Below, piece by piece: positions 20,545 to 31,421 of a stretch of 64,000 nt of DNA. The position numbers were made by a program, and so were the translations under genes. The DNA is taken from contig NC_135500.1 of assembly GCF_052857255.1 (NCBI RefSeq), forward strand, positions 50,618,272 through 50,682,271, given 5' to 3'. The notes under the pieces were generated by a model. The model was not told where the DNA came from. It saw only the letters and a list, made by a program, of their open reading frames with translations, and made no database searches. The stretch's first letter is position 1, and each line of letters starts with the position of its first letter. The DNA comes from Amblyomma americanum (lineage: Eukaryota > Arthropoda > Arachnida > Ixodida > Ixodidae).

Positions 20545-22249
20545 GCTAAACGGCAGCATGACTCATTATCGTAAGCCTTTTCGATATCCATGGCGAGGAT
20601 GGTACGTACACTGTGGCTGCGAGTTGACAGAACTTGCGACGCCAAGACAGCCAAACCATCTTCAGTGCCGATGAATGGACGGAAGCCAATTTGGGCGGGG
20701 TGGTAGAAACCGTGGTGCTCCAGTCACCACGACAGTCGTGTGACTAACATTTTCTCTGTCGGCATGCACAGTGTTGATGTTAGAGAAATAGGCCTGAAGT
20801 TGCCAAGATCCGTTGGTGGCTTCCCGGCTTTTGGAATTGGGATCACAGCTGTGGTCAATTTCCAGGTCTCGGGCACAGAGCCGTTTAGCTATACCGTGTT
20901 TATGGTGTCGAGAAGTTGAGAGAGGACAGCGCAACTCATGTTCTTGTACACCCCATATGGAATGGCATCCGGACCGGGCGATGTCTTTCATTTAGCCTCA
21001 TCTACTGCTGCAAGCAACTCGGGCATGGTAAAAGGAGACGCAATACTCTCGGCATCTGGTGCTGATGGCAGTGTATCTACGTGAGCTGGAATCCCTACCA
21101 AGTTAGACTGGTTAGCTGAGCGGGGCAACGGATCATATTTTGGAAAGAATTTCCGTGCCGCTTCTCTGGCGAAATCATCCGGAGTCAAGTTAGCTGTGAA
21201 GCATGCGGTGCTTGCTGCGTCGGGGCGACGGTGACCGTGTTCCATTGCATGGAAAGTTCGCCAGAGAGATGGATTCGACGACTTCGCAGAAAACTGCTCG
21301 CACCACGCGCATGCCACTGCCTTCATGATAGATCGCGTTCGTATTTGCGAGCCTTGGCAGTAATATAGTTGTCTTATACGTTCCTGTGCAGATGTGGGAT
21401 CACGTGACGCTATCAGCTCGGCCTGTCGGCGAGCAGCCCTGTTTAACGCGCATTGTATGCGGTCAACAAGCGATGGTAAGGACTCTGCAGGGAGATCCCG
21501 GAGAATAGCAGGGAAACAATCCCAGTTGACCACCGTGCACTTGCGGCGTAACCGGCGAGCACGTGATGGATGAACACCGATGATTATAGGGTGGTGGTCA
21601 CTGCCCTAACAGTCAGGCTCAAGGTGCCACGAGGGAGTGCCGGGGCCAGACCACCACGTCAGATCAGGAGCATAGGTGGCACTGTGACGCATAGCCCGCG
21701 TTGCTGATTTAGAATAGGCAACGCATCCGCGAAGGCATCCCGCACACGCCTGCCGCGGGGGCTCGAAGTAGGGTACCCCTAGTGTGGGTGTGGGGCGTTA
21801 AGTCACCTCCGACTAAAATCGGACACCCGGGGTATCTCCTACGCACAGTCAATAACCAGCCCAGATTAATACGGGAGGGAGCGCCACCCGCTGGTCTTAC
21901 GTAGAAGGATACCACCACAACAGTTGTCTTCGGTAGTTTTACAGCAACTGCAACTACCTCCTGATACGAAGTGCACCAAGTTTTCAGAGAGGCATACGTA
22001 AGGGAAACGCGTGGTGACGTACACCGCCTCCTTTCCCGGAGGGGAAGCAGTGTGCACACGATGGTCATTCATCGAAGGCGACGCGTAACCACTGAAGCCC
22101 GGAACTGCTGGCAAGGCACTGGTCTCCTGCAGTAACATGGCCCACACTTGGAGCTTGTGCAAGCGAAGACGGGTTTTGAGCTCTCCCACTTTAGTGGAGA
22201 GGCCTCTACAGTTCCACTGGAGCACACGAGAAAAGCCGGAACACGCCAT
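20545..22249 (-). pseudogene. LINE ORF2: endonuclease and partial RT, frameshifted
   Basis: ORF2 opens with MACSGFSRVLQWNCRGLS, the usual N-terminus of an APE-type endonuclease (QWNCRG, then LLQET). It continues in a second frame from about 21990 with CPILVGGDLTPHTHTRG, where the normal GDFN Asn is replaced. A 181-codon block at 21533-20988 covers the linker. RT begins near 20990 with SPGPDAIPYGVYK-like sequence, then GNFRPISLTS and AMDIEKAYDN near 20590. Several frame breaks and the missing catalytic YADD region make it inactive. Confidence 0.7.
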
Positions 22250-22255
22250 CTTCGG

Positions 22256-23882
22256 TTAGTAGTCCAAGCGTTGCAAGAGAACAGATGTCAGGTTGGATAA
22301 CTGGGTAACTATGAAGCGGAGCAGGGACGCTGAAGAGTTATCTGGCAATGTAGCAGGTACTCTGGATGGAGCGGTGAAAGAAGATGGTGGGCGGGACATG
22401 CTCGGTGCTGATTCATCATTTCTAGTGGCGGTGCCAGATCCCGCTGCATGTCTACGGCGGGCAAGCAGTTCACGGTGTTGTCGGAGCCTTGAGACCGCTG
22501 CCAAAAGGCGTGCAATTTGTTCATCAACTGTTACCATGTCATCGTTGAGAGGTTCCGGGCTGCTACGCTGTTTTGTAGCCTGCTGATGTCGGCAGCCCTT
22601 ACGCACTCTCGCTATGTCTGCTTGGTAGCAGTTTCATGCGTGTGCAGCATGGGAAGTTCGGGCCACTCGTCATCTGACTGGAGAGGTGCAAACCGGTTGG
22701 AAGTCTGCACAAGGGGCGCATTCACATTCTGAGTCATTTGCTTACAATACCCACGACAAATATTTTCTGTTGCCTTCTGCTTTGTGGGGCAAGTGGGTGA
22801 CGTGATGTCGTGGTCGTCAGTTTTGCAGAGGCCACATCTGTACGCCGCTGCGCCTTCTGACGCAGGTTCCACTTGAGTTGTGAAAGGGCAGGATCTACGC
22901 ATATGACCAGGTCTGAAGCAACTGTAGCAGTAGACGGCGGTTGGTTTGTATGGCCGAGGCCGTAAAATGCAGCCATAATAGTACAAGCAGGCCGGCGGTG
23001 TTGGTGGGCCTTGCAGGGGGTAACGTGCTTAGATCACTCGGTGAGTGGGACAATAAAGCTCACGCTGAAGGGCGGCCTGGTCCTCATTAACATCGACGTT
23101 GTAGACAACACAACGTTGCAAGTCGTATCCATCAACCAGCTACATCTATACCGGTACCGAGACCTCGCTGCTAACTGTAATGCACTGTAGCGTTTGCAGA
23201 CGTTCCACGGCAGCTAAGGTCGGGAGCCACACAGCAATGGTATTGGACTTCTTTCTGGCAGTAAAGCCGCGGAAACCTTTCGTTCCGAGACAGGCATCCA
23301 GGCTTACATGCAGAATTCTGGTCGGTATATCTAAGGCTTTTCGTTGCCAGAAATTTGATAGGGGCTTTGTAACTCACTCTGTGGGTAGACAACTGGGCGG
23401 TCTGTGGTTAGGCAGGAACGTTTGCCTTGTGAGCCGCCGCTGGCCGAAGAGGAACCCGTAGCAGCGTCTCCCGAAGGGCGCTTTTGAGGAGAGCGGAGGG
23501 CTGGCGGCCCGATTGGCGGTGCTGATGGCAGGTCCATTGGAGTGCTCAATGTGCCATGTTGTATTGCTAGAGGTCGATCCAGAAGTACAGGCTGAGCAGC
23601 CGTATCTGTGTTCCGTCCAGGGGGTAAAGCACTCACGAGCGGTTGTACATCTGGAGAAGGCATGGCAGGCGCCGTATCTGATGAAACAAAGGCACGATTT
23701 TGGAGGTCCAGCCCATGCTCAGTGGGTTGTTGTACTGGCGGGAATGCCACCGAGGCAAGCGGCGCAGGCGGAGCTACCCCCGCCAGCACGTTACCGGAGT
23801 CGCTAGGCCTAGCCTCGGTGCGCAGTTCAGGTCCAGGAATAACTGCGTGACATTTGCTGTGTGAGACGCAACCAGGCGGCAA
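22256..23882 (-). pseudogene. LINE ORF1 (Gag-like), frameshifted
   Basis: The minus strand gives a Pro/Ser-rich N-terminal block at 23882-23331. A broken middle with VYNVDVNEDQAALQRELYC follows near 23100-23030. The block 22986-22612 contains a zinc knuckle (CYSCFRPGHMRRSC) and a second Cys/His cluster (CGLCKTDDHDITSPTC). A C-terminal block at 22606-22256 has a charged, helix-prone REL stretch. At least three frame changes are needed. ORF1 proteins of this type bind the element RNA. The stop at 22256-22258 lies 6 bases before the ORF2 ATG. Confidence 0.7.
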
Positions 23883-23985
23883 TTGGGTGTCCGAAGCCTC
23901 CTCGGATGGCGTGAATCCAGTTCGTTTCTATAGGGAACGTGGTTACGCGGCAGGCGAGATTTCCACAAGAACGATGTGAAGGCAC

Positions 23986-25742
23986 CTTCCTCTTCTTCTT
24001 CACCCCAGGTATATGGCACATACCCACGCGGGGGGATTGGCCAAGGTGTAGTAGAATAAACAAAGAAGTTTCCATGGAAGATGACAATATTGTAGCACCA
24101 ATCGTGAATTTTGAAAAATCAATGAATAAAAACAAGAGAACAATATTGACAGTTAAATAACAGACAGCATTTTGGTGAAAAAAGAAGAGCTCGTAGAACT
24201 TTAAAAGAATTAGCACATCAACGTACCAGTTGCAATTATGTAATCGTGGAGAACCCCACAAATAGAACCCAATGCAAATCCCTTGGCGTTCGCACCAAAC
24301 GATAATAGTACTGTCAAAGATAAAGGGAGCCCTAACCTGGAGAGAGGGACCTCCAGGTAAATCTTTCTCTGAAGTGCGAACTTTGGGCAGTAGAGGAGAA
24401 AATGGTCTAAAGATTTAACTTTTCCACATGCGTCACATAGGTTCGTCGGTGTCAACACACACCTGCATAGATATAAATTCAGACTTGGAATCCTCCACCG
24501 CAACCGCGTCATTGTTACCTCACACGGCCTGGATTTACACGAACGGACGTTCCAATGATATGCTAAGTGCTGATAGTCAGTGGTATTTAGTAAGGGATCT
24601 CGTAACCTGGCTGATATATGTAGGAACCGCTGAAACCTGGAAATCGCCAGCAGGCTGAAATTCGGGACGGGATGTGTCACTGACCCGTCAAGAGCCGACC
24701 TTGCTAAGTAATCAGCCACCTCATTTGAATGAATACCTGCATGGCCAGGGACCCAGACAAAACGGACCACTTTCAAAGTGCATGGGACAAAAAATCGCAG
24801 GATACGGCGCAAAAAATCTTGTGAAATGTCAAGGAAGACTAACACTGACAATCAGCGAGAATAATAACATGAGACACATGGCATGGAATTTTGTGAAGGG
24901 CCATTCCAAGAGCCAAAAATTCCGCAAAGACTATAGGAATATAATCTGGGATGCGGACAGAATAGCTCCATGCCAAATCCTACGAAAAGATGCCAACGGC
25001 AGCTTTTTGGCAGTTGATGGAGGCATCGGTAGCAAGCACCGTATGATGGGGGTATTCCTCTATGTGATCCGAGAGAATACCGTTTAAAATGTTTGCGGGC
25101 ATGTGTTTCGCATGAGATGGGAAGATGTGGTCGAAATGGAATTCCACTGCTGCCGGCGTGTCATCAACCCACTGCAAAGAACTGAGATCAACACCAATCG
25201 GTGTTAAAAGGTTCTGCGTTAACATAATTTGTGGCATTTGATACCGTGGTCAATGATGAGAAAAGAATAAGGCCGGCTGAGACACAAAAATAGGAGTACT
25301 GACATCAGACACTGGGTCCATCGACCTGAGGAAAGTTCGCACCGTATTTGAAAACGGGAAGTTAGATCAGGGATACGGGCTTCCAGATAAAGCCGGGCGT
25401 TTGAAACTGATTTTGGGAGACCAAGGCAGAGGCGGAGAGCACGCCTTTCCAGTAAGATTAAGGGTTGAATCTTGTAGCTTGCGCTACCAGAGAACAGAAT
25501 GCAACCAAATTCAAGTATAGGTCTTACGTAGGCTTTGTATAGTAACAATAACGTGTCGCGGCGCATCCCAAACTTTTTATTGGCGATTCTTGTCAGCCGG
25601 CCTAGAGCGCGTTCTCCTTGAAACGCATTGTCCTTTATATGAAGGCTCCAATCTAATGCTGGGTGATAACACCCAGATATTTTACGGATTCCACTTGTGG
25701 AATCTGGAGAGAGCGATGGACTAATGAAATGTGCAAAGGCCT
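23986..25742 (-). mobile_element. I-like LINE copy C, 5'-truncated
   Basis: This copy starts in the RT thumb next to the (AAC)n tail of copy A at about 25742. It ends with the shared 3' terminus (CCTTGGCCAATCCCCC, then GTGGGTATGTGCCATA) and a GAA-type microsatellite tail at 23986-24001. It belongs to the same family as copies A and B and is closest to B, which it resembles in the FGMRRDTLLLLYKAY region. 5' truncation is the normal outcome of target-primed reverse transcription. Confidence 0.85.
24210..25740 (-). pseudogene. LINE ORF2 C-terminal part (RT thumb, RNase H, knuckle)
   Basis: There are three frame blocks. 25740-25345 gives the RT thumb with GERALGRLTRIANKKFGMRRD. 25237-24980 gives HTVLATDASINCQKAAVGIFS, the first RNase H motif with TDAS instead of TDGS. 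24851-24210 gives the last RNase H motif WVPGHAGIHSNEVADYLA and a C-terminal zinc knuckle (CDACGKVKSLDHFLLYC). Frameshifts lie near 25345 and 24980-24850. It is not functional. Confidence 0.8.
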
Positions 25743-26018
25743 TGTTGTTGTTGTTGTTGTTGACCTCACACAATGGCACATACCCACAAGGGGGATTGGC
25801 CATAACCAGGCGGTGGCTATTTAAATGACCAGTTGCATGTGGCAAGCATGGGATGACCTACCAAAATTTGGATCGCACAGTTTTCGTAGCCGAGGAGGTT
25901 GCAGGAGGTTAGGGGGGCATACAAACTAAAATTTAGGCAAAGAAGGGGTAGGGATTACTATAAGTGGTTGTAAAAACCGAAATACAGAAGCTGATAATGG
26001 GAGGGGCAGGACGAAAGA

Positions 26019-29000
26019 TCATGAAGGTAGACGTTTTGATTCCAGTAGATAATTTTGAACGGCAGAGCAAACATTCCCATTGGTATGGCCAAGCATAGAA
26101 GCGCCAAGGGACAGAACAACCACAGAAGACAGGCGCAAACTGAGATTTTGTATTGGAACTTCTAATAGTCGCCTCCTAATCGATGAGTAACGACGGCAAA
26201 AAAGAAGAAAGTGCTCTATTGTTTCCGGCTCCGCACAATACGGACACAATGGGGAGATCGCCAGACCAGGCCTGTATAGGTAAAAATTTAGTTGCGGTAC
26301 TCGGCAGCGAAGCCTCGTGAAGGAAACTTCAAGATTGCGCGATCGCCAGACTGAGCTTCTCCATGGGAACAGTAGGTGCTGGAAGTCGTCCAAGGAAGTA
26401 AGCGCTGATGCACCCAGTTCGTTCATTACAGTGTACCGTCGGAAGCGTGCCGCCGTGATGTAAGCAGTTTTTGGAAGCGGGTCAACAATCGGTCCACTCA
26501 GGGCTGCCTTCGCTAAAGCATCAGCTGATTCATTTAATAGAAGACCCCTGTGCCCAGGAACCCAAAGAAATCGAATTAATGTGATGTGTGGAGGGATCAG
26601 GAATTTTAGAATGCGAAAGAGCTGCGATTCAGTGGACGCCGAGAGGGAAGTGCATAAAGATAACGAGTCCGTAATTATTATTACTGCTGATAAAGAAATT
26701 GGTACCTTTCGCAAAGCGAGAACCACTGCTAGAAACTCAGCCAGATAGATAGGAGTGAAATCTTGGAGACGGAGAGAAAAAGACCAGTCAAGGGACTGGG
26801 AGTAAATACCTACACCTGCCTTTTCTGCACACACCGAGCCATCAGTCGCAATTGCAACATGTGAGCTGAAGGTCGACAAATAATCCTGCAACATACCATT
26901 TAACCATGAGAAAGGCAGTAATTTTGCATTACGTGGATAAATATCATCGTAGATGATAGACACATTTGCAGGGATGGACCGCACCGGAACAATTTCAGGT
27001 ATTCGCACATTCAGTGGGCCCAGCAAAGATTCAACGAAACAGATTTGGGGAGTTTGAAGGCGAGACCATCCGACATCCAAGAACTCCGCTCGCTGCCTTA
27101 GGAAGATCAACGCGGATGCATGCTGGTCCGAGTCGCAAAACTTTAAAAACGTTTGTACTGTCAAAAGGCGAAACCTTGCAGTAAGAGACGGCACCCGCGC
27201 TTCCAGATACAAAACATTGTTTGCCACGTATTTAGGGAGGCCCAAACACAGGCGCAGAGCTTCTCGCTCTAAGAGCAGAAGTGGGCGCATTTTGTATGCA
27301 GCTGCTCCAGAAAACAAAACGCAACCGAATTCCAAGATTGACCGGATATACATTTTGTAAATCAGCAGCAGAGCATGTCTGCGCAAACCGCAGCGAGGGC
27401 TACTCATCCTTCGCAGAAGGCCTACCGCCCGAATCCCTTTCGCAGCAACCTGATCTATATGTGGCCGCCAAGAGAGAGAGGAATCATAAGTTACCCCGAG
27501 ATACTTTAGGGAACATACCTGAGGAATGACATGATGACGATAAGACAATGAAATGTGTACCTGTTGAGTAACCGGAAAAGGTAATAAAGCGCACTTGTTT
27601 ACATTAAGACTTAAGTGTAATTCAGATAACCATCGGTCAAGGGAATTTAAATATGACTGTAAAACCATATACACAGAATGTAAATCACTCGCAGCAGCAA
27701 AGAAAGCTATATCGTCTGCATACACGTACGTAGTCACGTCAGGGGAAGTCGGAATCGAACTGAGTAAGAGGTTGAATAGAACAGGGGAGAGAACTGCACC
27801 TTGAGGCACACCTCTAGATTGATGAAATTTCCTTGTAGAAACTCCGTGCTGACAACAATAAAATTCTCTGTCAGCCAGGAAAGCTGACACCCATTCCACA
27901 AAATAACTTGGCAATCCCAGAGCACGTAGTCTGTACATCAGAGGCCCATGTTCGACACTGTCATATGCTTTCGAGATGTCAAGAGTTACCAGCGCAGCAT
28001 ACTGTCGACGCCGGCGCGCCAGTCGGACACGGCTTTCGAGGTCAGTATGCGCACACCATATAGAGCACCCAGGCTTGAAACCAATCTGACAGGGGTTAAG
28101 TAGTCCCTTTTCAGTAATAATGGGCATGATTCGTCCATACAGCACGCGTTCAACCAATTTCACCAGGTTCGATGTCAATGAAATTGGTCGAATGTTGTCT
28201 AAGACCAACCCTTCGCCTGGCTTTTTAAGCACCGGGATAATTTTAGAAACACGCCATACATCCGGGATCCATGGGGTTCTAATAGAGTAATTTACCAGCT
28301 CCAATATAGCATTGGGGGATTCGTCGAACAGTATTTTAATCATCGCAGAGGTGACACGGTCAGGACCAGGAGCTGCAGAAGGTAACCGATTTATCACCTG
28401 GGAGAGCTCAGAAACCGAGACATTAAGGAAATCATCATAGTGATTCCCAAGCAGTTGTGGGCGAGATAGCGCAGCCGAAAAACGGTGTTCCAAGCCTTTG
28501 CCAATTTCTTCTAATGACCTGGCAAGCTCTACTGGAGTCAGCACATTAGAGGGGATGTTGTTAGGCGCTGGCAGCCTGTTCCTTGACCTCAGAAAGCGAA
28601 ACAAGGCTTGTCTGTTATTAGATTTTGATAGATGGGCATAATTCTCTTCATCATATTTTTCTTTTGCCCTAGCGACTGTGCGCTTGAAGGTAGCTGCAAG
28701 AAACTTATAATCGATCCAATTCCGGGGACATTGATTATGGATAAGTTTCTTCCAGGCTGCCTTGCGCCGCCTATAATCTTTTGAACATTCTGCATTCCAC
28801 CAAGGGCTCTGAGAAGTGCCTATGCTATCGCACACTGTAAACTCTGATTGCCTCCGTACCCGATCTAAAATAGAGCATAAGCCTAACACCCTGCTCTCCT
28901 GAGACCAATTCGGCAAAGAGTGTAGTTCTGAACTGAGTGAACTTTTGAACTTGTTGTAATCGACTAGGGTGCAACTGAATCCGCCGATAGAAGTCATCGG

Positions 29001-29653
29001 ACACACAATGTCAAAAGTGAGTGGGAAATGGTCACTGTTTGTGGCACAGTCAACCGGAGTCCAGGAGGAAACTGCTACCCCTGGGGTTGAAAACGTTAAA
29101 TCCAAAGCTGATCGGGAGTGCCCACGGAGAAAGGTCGGAAAACCCGAGTTATGACAGTTTAGGTTATTCACACAAGCCCAATCCCATAAACGCAAACCGC
29201 ACTGGTCTGTTCGATAACCCCAAGTCAAGTGATGCGAATTGAAATCCCCAACAAGCAACACATGTGATCTGCTGACAGAGAGTAAGGAATCTAATGGCCG
29301 TGAGTCATGAACCCCAGATGGAAAATATACATTTGCGACAGTAATGGGATGGAAACCAAGAACTGAAAGATCCACTGCCTGAATTTCGCAATGAGCGTCC
29401 ACCCGCTGAAACACCAATCGTGCCTTGTGACAAAATCTGGATGAAACCAGCAGAAGCAAACCGCCCCCCCTTGATGGGCGGTCCATTCTAAAAATTCGAT
29501 AATGTTCCATTTGAAATGAAAACTCTTTCGACAACCAGGTTTCTTGAAGCGCAATGACATGAGGAGAAAATCGATTTGAAAGAGTTACTAAATCAGTGAA
29601 AGCTGATTGAATGGAACGGCAGTTCCACTGCAGCCCTCTCAGAGACCCTATTC
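26019..29653 (-). CDS. LINE copy A ORF2: APE endonuclease, RT, RNase H
   Basis: A continuous frame of about 1210 codons. Counted from the first ATG (29532-29534, MSKEFSF), the endonuclease GDFNSHHL lies near residue 95 and SDHFPL near 170. RT has PGPDRV near 388, DISKAYDSVEH, RGVPQGAVLSP and the catalytic YADD near 603. RNase H starts with TDGS near 895, has the Glu in YLAEFLAVVLAL and ends with WVPGHRGLLLNESAD. A knuckle CPYCAEPETIEHFLLFC lies near 1095. That ATG would cut off the start of the endonuclease. In-frame sequence extends upstream through LQWNCRS and LQETW to ATA at 29651-29653, overlapping the ORF1 stop, where copy B has a real ATG. The original start is therefore probably mutated. 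Codon integrity suggests a recent insertion. Confidence 0.85.
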
Positions 29654-30976
29654 TGGGGAGAGATCTGCAGCAGCAACTGCCTTTTCCAAAATGCTGTGGT
29701 GACCAGTTTTTCCTGAATTACTCTTTTTTGTTTTGGATTGAGGGGAGCTAGACGGACCAGCAACGGCTAAAGGAGACCGGCTACGTTTCTGAGCTCGAGC
29801 ATCGAGCTCCATCAGTTCAACACACCCATCAATTGCTCCGGTCGTGACTTCAGGTACATGAGTTGGAGGCGTGCGCTCTTTTTGCGGCTGCATTGAAACA
29901 AGGGAAGGTGTCTCCGCACTGAGTTTAGTAGGTACTGCAGGATCCACGGATGACTTGAACGCAGCATTGGAGGTCATTATTGAAGAGGTCATTTGCGCCA
30001 CCATGACTTGCGATATGCACTCTGTTATTGAATTCACTAGCCGATCCATGACCTTGGCCATTGCCTTTTCAACCGCTGCAGCAATCGCATCTGTCAGACT
30101 TGAATCCACGACCGCAGTCGTCTGCCGTGCTGCCACACTTGAGTACCCGTACGTCCTTTCTTTAACAATAGCCATAGCCTCGCGCCTTGAGCACCGGCGC
30201 TTTTCTAATACTTCCAGCACCTTAACCTCCTCAGCCCTTGCAGGACAATTAGAATATGTGGCGGAGTGACTACCGCTGCACAAGCAACACATCTCATCTT
30301 TTGAACACCTTCCTACACGGTCATGATTACCCCCACACACACTGCACCTTGAGCTCGACTTGCAGGCGTTCGCGCTGTGGCCAAACCTCCAGCAGTTGCG
30401 GCATTGAAGTGGCCTTGAAGAATACGGATCGACCCTGAAAACCAGGGGCCACACCTTCAACTCAGATGGACAGGAGAGACCCGCAAAGGTGGCAATTACC
30501 GTTTCAGTTGGAAGTTTTGTTTCCTGAACGACCCGAGTGCACCGATGTACAGAAATCACCCCTGCAGAGGAGAGTTTCTCTAGCGTTTCCTTAGGGCTAA
30601 GGCGTGGGTCAACCCCTCGCACCAGCCCTTTAGAGCACGCCAAGTGCGGCGGTATAAATGCGCTTACCGACTGGCTTCCAAAAGCTGTGGACGTTAACAA
30701 ATCCATGATGCAGGCCTGGTCGGCCGACCTGCACACCACGCCTCCTCTGCCGTACTGCCGGACATCACCGATTTTTAAGAAGTGAGGCGTAATCGCCTGT
30801 AGCGCAGTCTGAACTGCATCCGGGTTATTCAGTCGAATGACGCCACCATCCGATGGAACCAAGGCCACGGGAATAGTGCCGACGCCACCCCGAAAGAAGG
30901 CGTCCAGGGGAAGTTGGTTAGGGGGGAGGCTGGCCGACCAGGGGGAGTTCCCCTGGCCAGGAGAGGACGTCGACAT
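29648..30976 (-). CDS. LINE copy A ORF1, Gag-like RNA-binding protein
   Basis: This 442-codon ORF is open from MSTSSPGQG to DLSPE and stop. The first 190 residues resemble the ORF1 of the neighbouring copy B, with shared words such as RRGIVCRSAD and CSKGLVRGVDP. Residues of about 190-260 form three CCHC zinc knuckles: CRNCWRFGHSANAC, CSVCGGNHDRVGRC and CCLCSGSHSATYSNC. A Ser/Pro-rich basic tail with KRSRSPLA follows. ORF1 proteins bind LINE RNA and form the ribonucleoprotein for retrotransposition. Translation is followed by ORF2, whose start region overlaps the ORF1 stop (AATAG), so stop-coupled re-initiation is plausible. It matches the broken ORF1 at 35057-36338. Confidence 0.85.
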   Translation of the reverse strand: MSTSSPGQGNSPWSASLPPNQLPLDAFFRGGVGTIPVALVPSDGGVIRLNNPDAVQTALQAITPHFLKIGDVRQYGRGGVVCRSADQACIMDLLTSTAFGSQSVSAFIPPHLACSKGLVRGVDPRLSPKETLEKLSSAGVISVHRCTRVVQETKLPTETVIATFAGLSCPSELKVWPLVFRVDPYSSRPLQCRNCWRFGHSANACKSSSRCSVCGGNHDRVGRCSKDEMCCLCSGSHSATYSNCPARAEEVKVLEVLEKRRCSRREAMAIVKERTYGYSSVAARQTTAVVDSSLTDAIAAAVEKAMAKVMDRLVNSITECISQVMVAQMTSSIMTSNAAFKSSVDPAVPTKLSAETPSLVSMQPQKERTPPTHVPEVTTGAIDGCVELMELDARAQKRSRSPLAVAGPSSSPQSKTKKSNSGKTGHHSILEKAVAAADLSPE

Positions 30977-31421
30977 GCGCCCCTAGCGACCTGCAAGCGC
31001 CCTGCAAAAGCGAAAGACAATCAAGCAATCAGAAGCTATTGATACGACCAGACACCGCCCAGTGAGACCACGCCCGCCTGTGGGAACAGGGACAGCTGAC
31101 TGTGTAAGATCGTGCAAGATTCGTCGAGGACAGTCAGTATCGAGGTCTTCTGCTTCTGGAGCCACACCACATTCCAGGAGGCCTGTCTGGAAGCACCTTC
31201 TTCTTCTTCTCCTCAAGTAATATGGCACATACCCACGTGGGGGGGATTGGCCAAGGTATAGAGTAGAATGCCAATGAAGCATTTGCGCGGGGAAGGAAAC
31301 GTCAGAAGACTGAATCAAGATAAAAAAAATTGGAAAAATAAAATGAATTCAAGAGGTATGAGCCATCCGGAATAGAATCAATCTAGCCTTTTTTGGACAT
31401 GCGAAAGAATTTTGTATATAG

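Larger units (their letters stand above)
20501..23985 (-). mobile_element. R1/I-like LINE, 3'-truncated with an oligo(A) tail
   Basis: On the minus strand the order is 5' region (about 23.98 kb), ORF1 with a CCHC knuckle, ORF2 endonuclease and the first part of RT. It breaks off just after the RT KAYDN motif and ends in an 11-base A-run (T-run 20501-20511). The remaining RT, any RNase H and the 3' UTR are absent. Losing the 3' part while keeping the 5' end is the reverse of normal LINE truncation. Its 5' end abuts the tail of the next LINE copy at 23986. Confidence 0.75.
25743..31195 (-). mobile_element. I-like LINE copy A, full length, both ORFs open
   Basis: On the minus strand it has a 5' UTR of about 220 bp, ORF1 (30976-29648), ORF2 (about 29653-26019) and a 3' UTR ending in GGCCAATCCCCCTTGTGGGT, ATGTGCCATT and an (AAC)n tail at 25743-25761. 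ORF2 carries endonuclease, RT, RNase H and a terminal zinc knuckle, placing it in the I superfamily (I/Nimb/R1/Loa group). No internal stop occurs in either ORF. The only visible defect is the likely loss of the ORF2 ATG. It is the best-preserved element here and is probably young. Confidence 0.88.

Noticed and set aside
25743..25761. (TTG)n tract as an ordinary microsatellite or poly-Asn coding run
   Set aside because: It is the (AAC)n 3' tail of LINE copy A at the junction with copy C; the Asn run in the overlapping ORF is a by-product.
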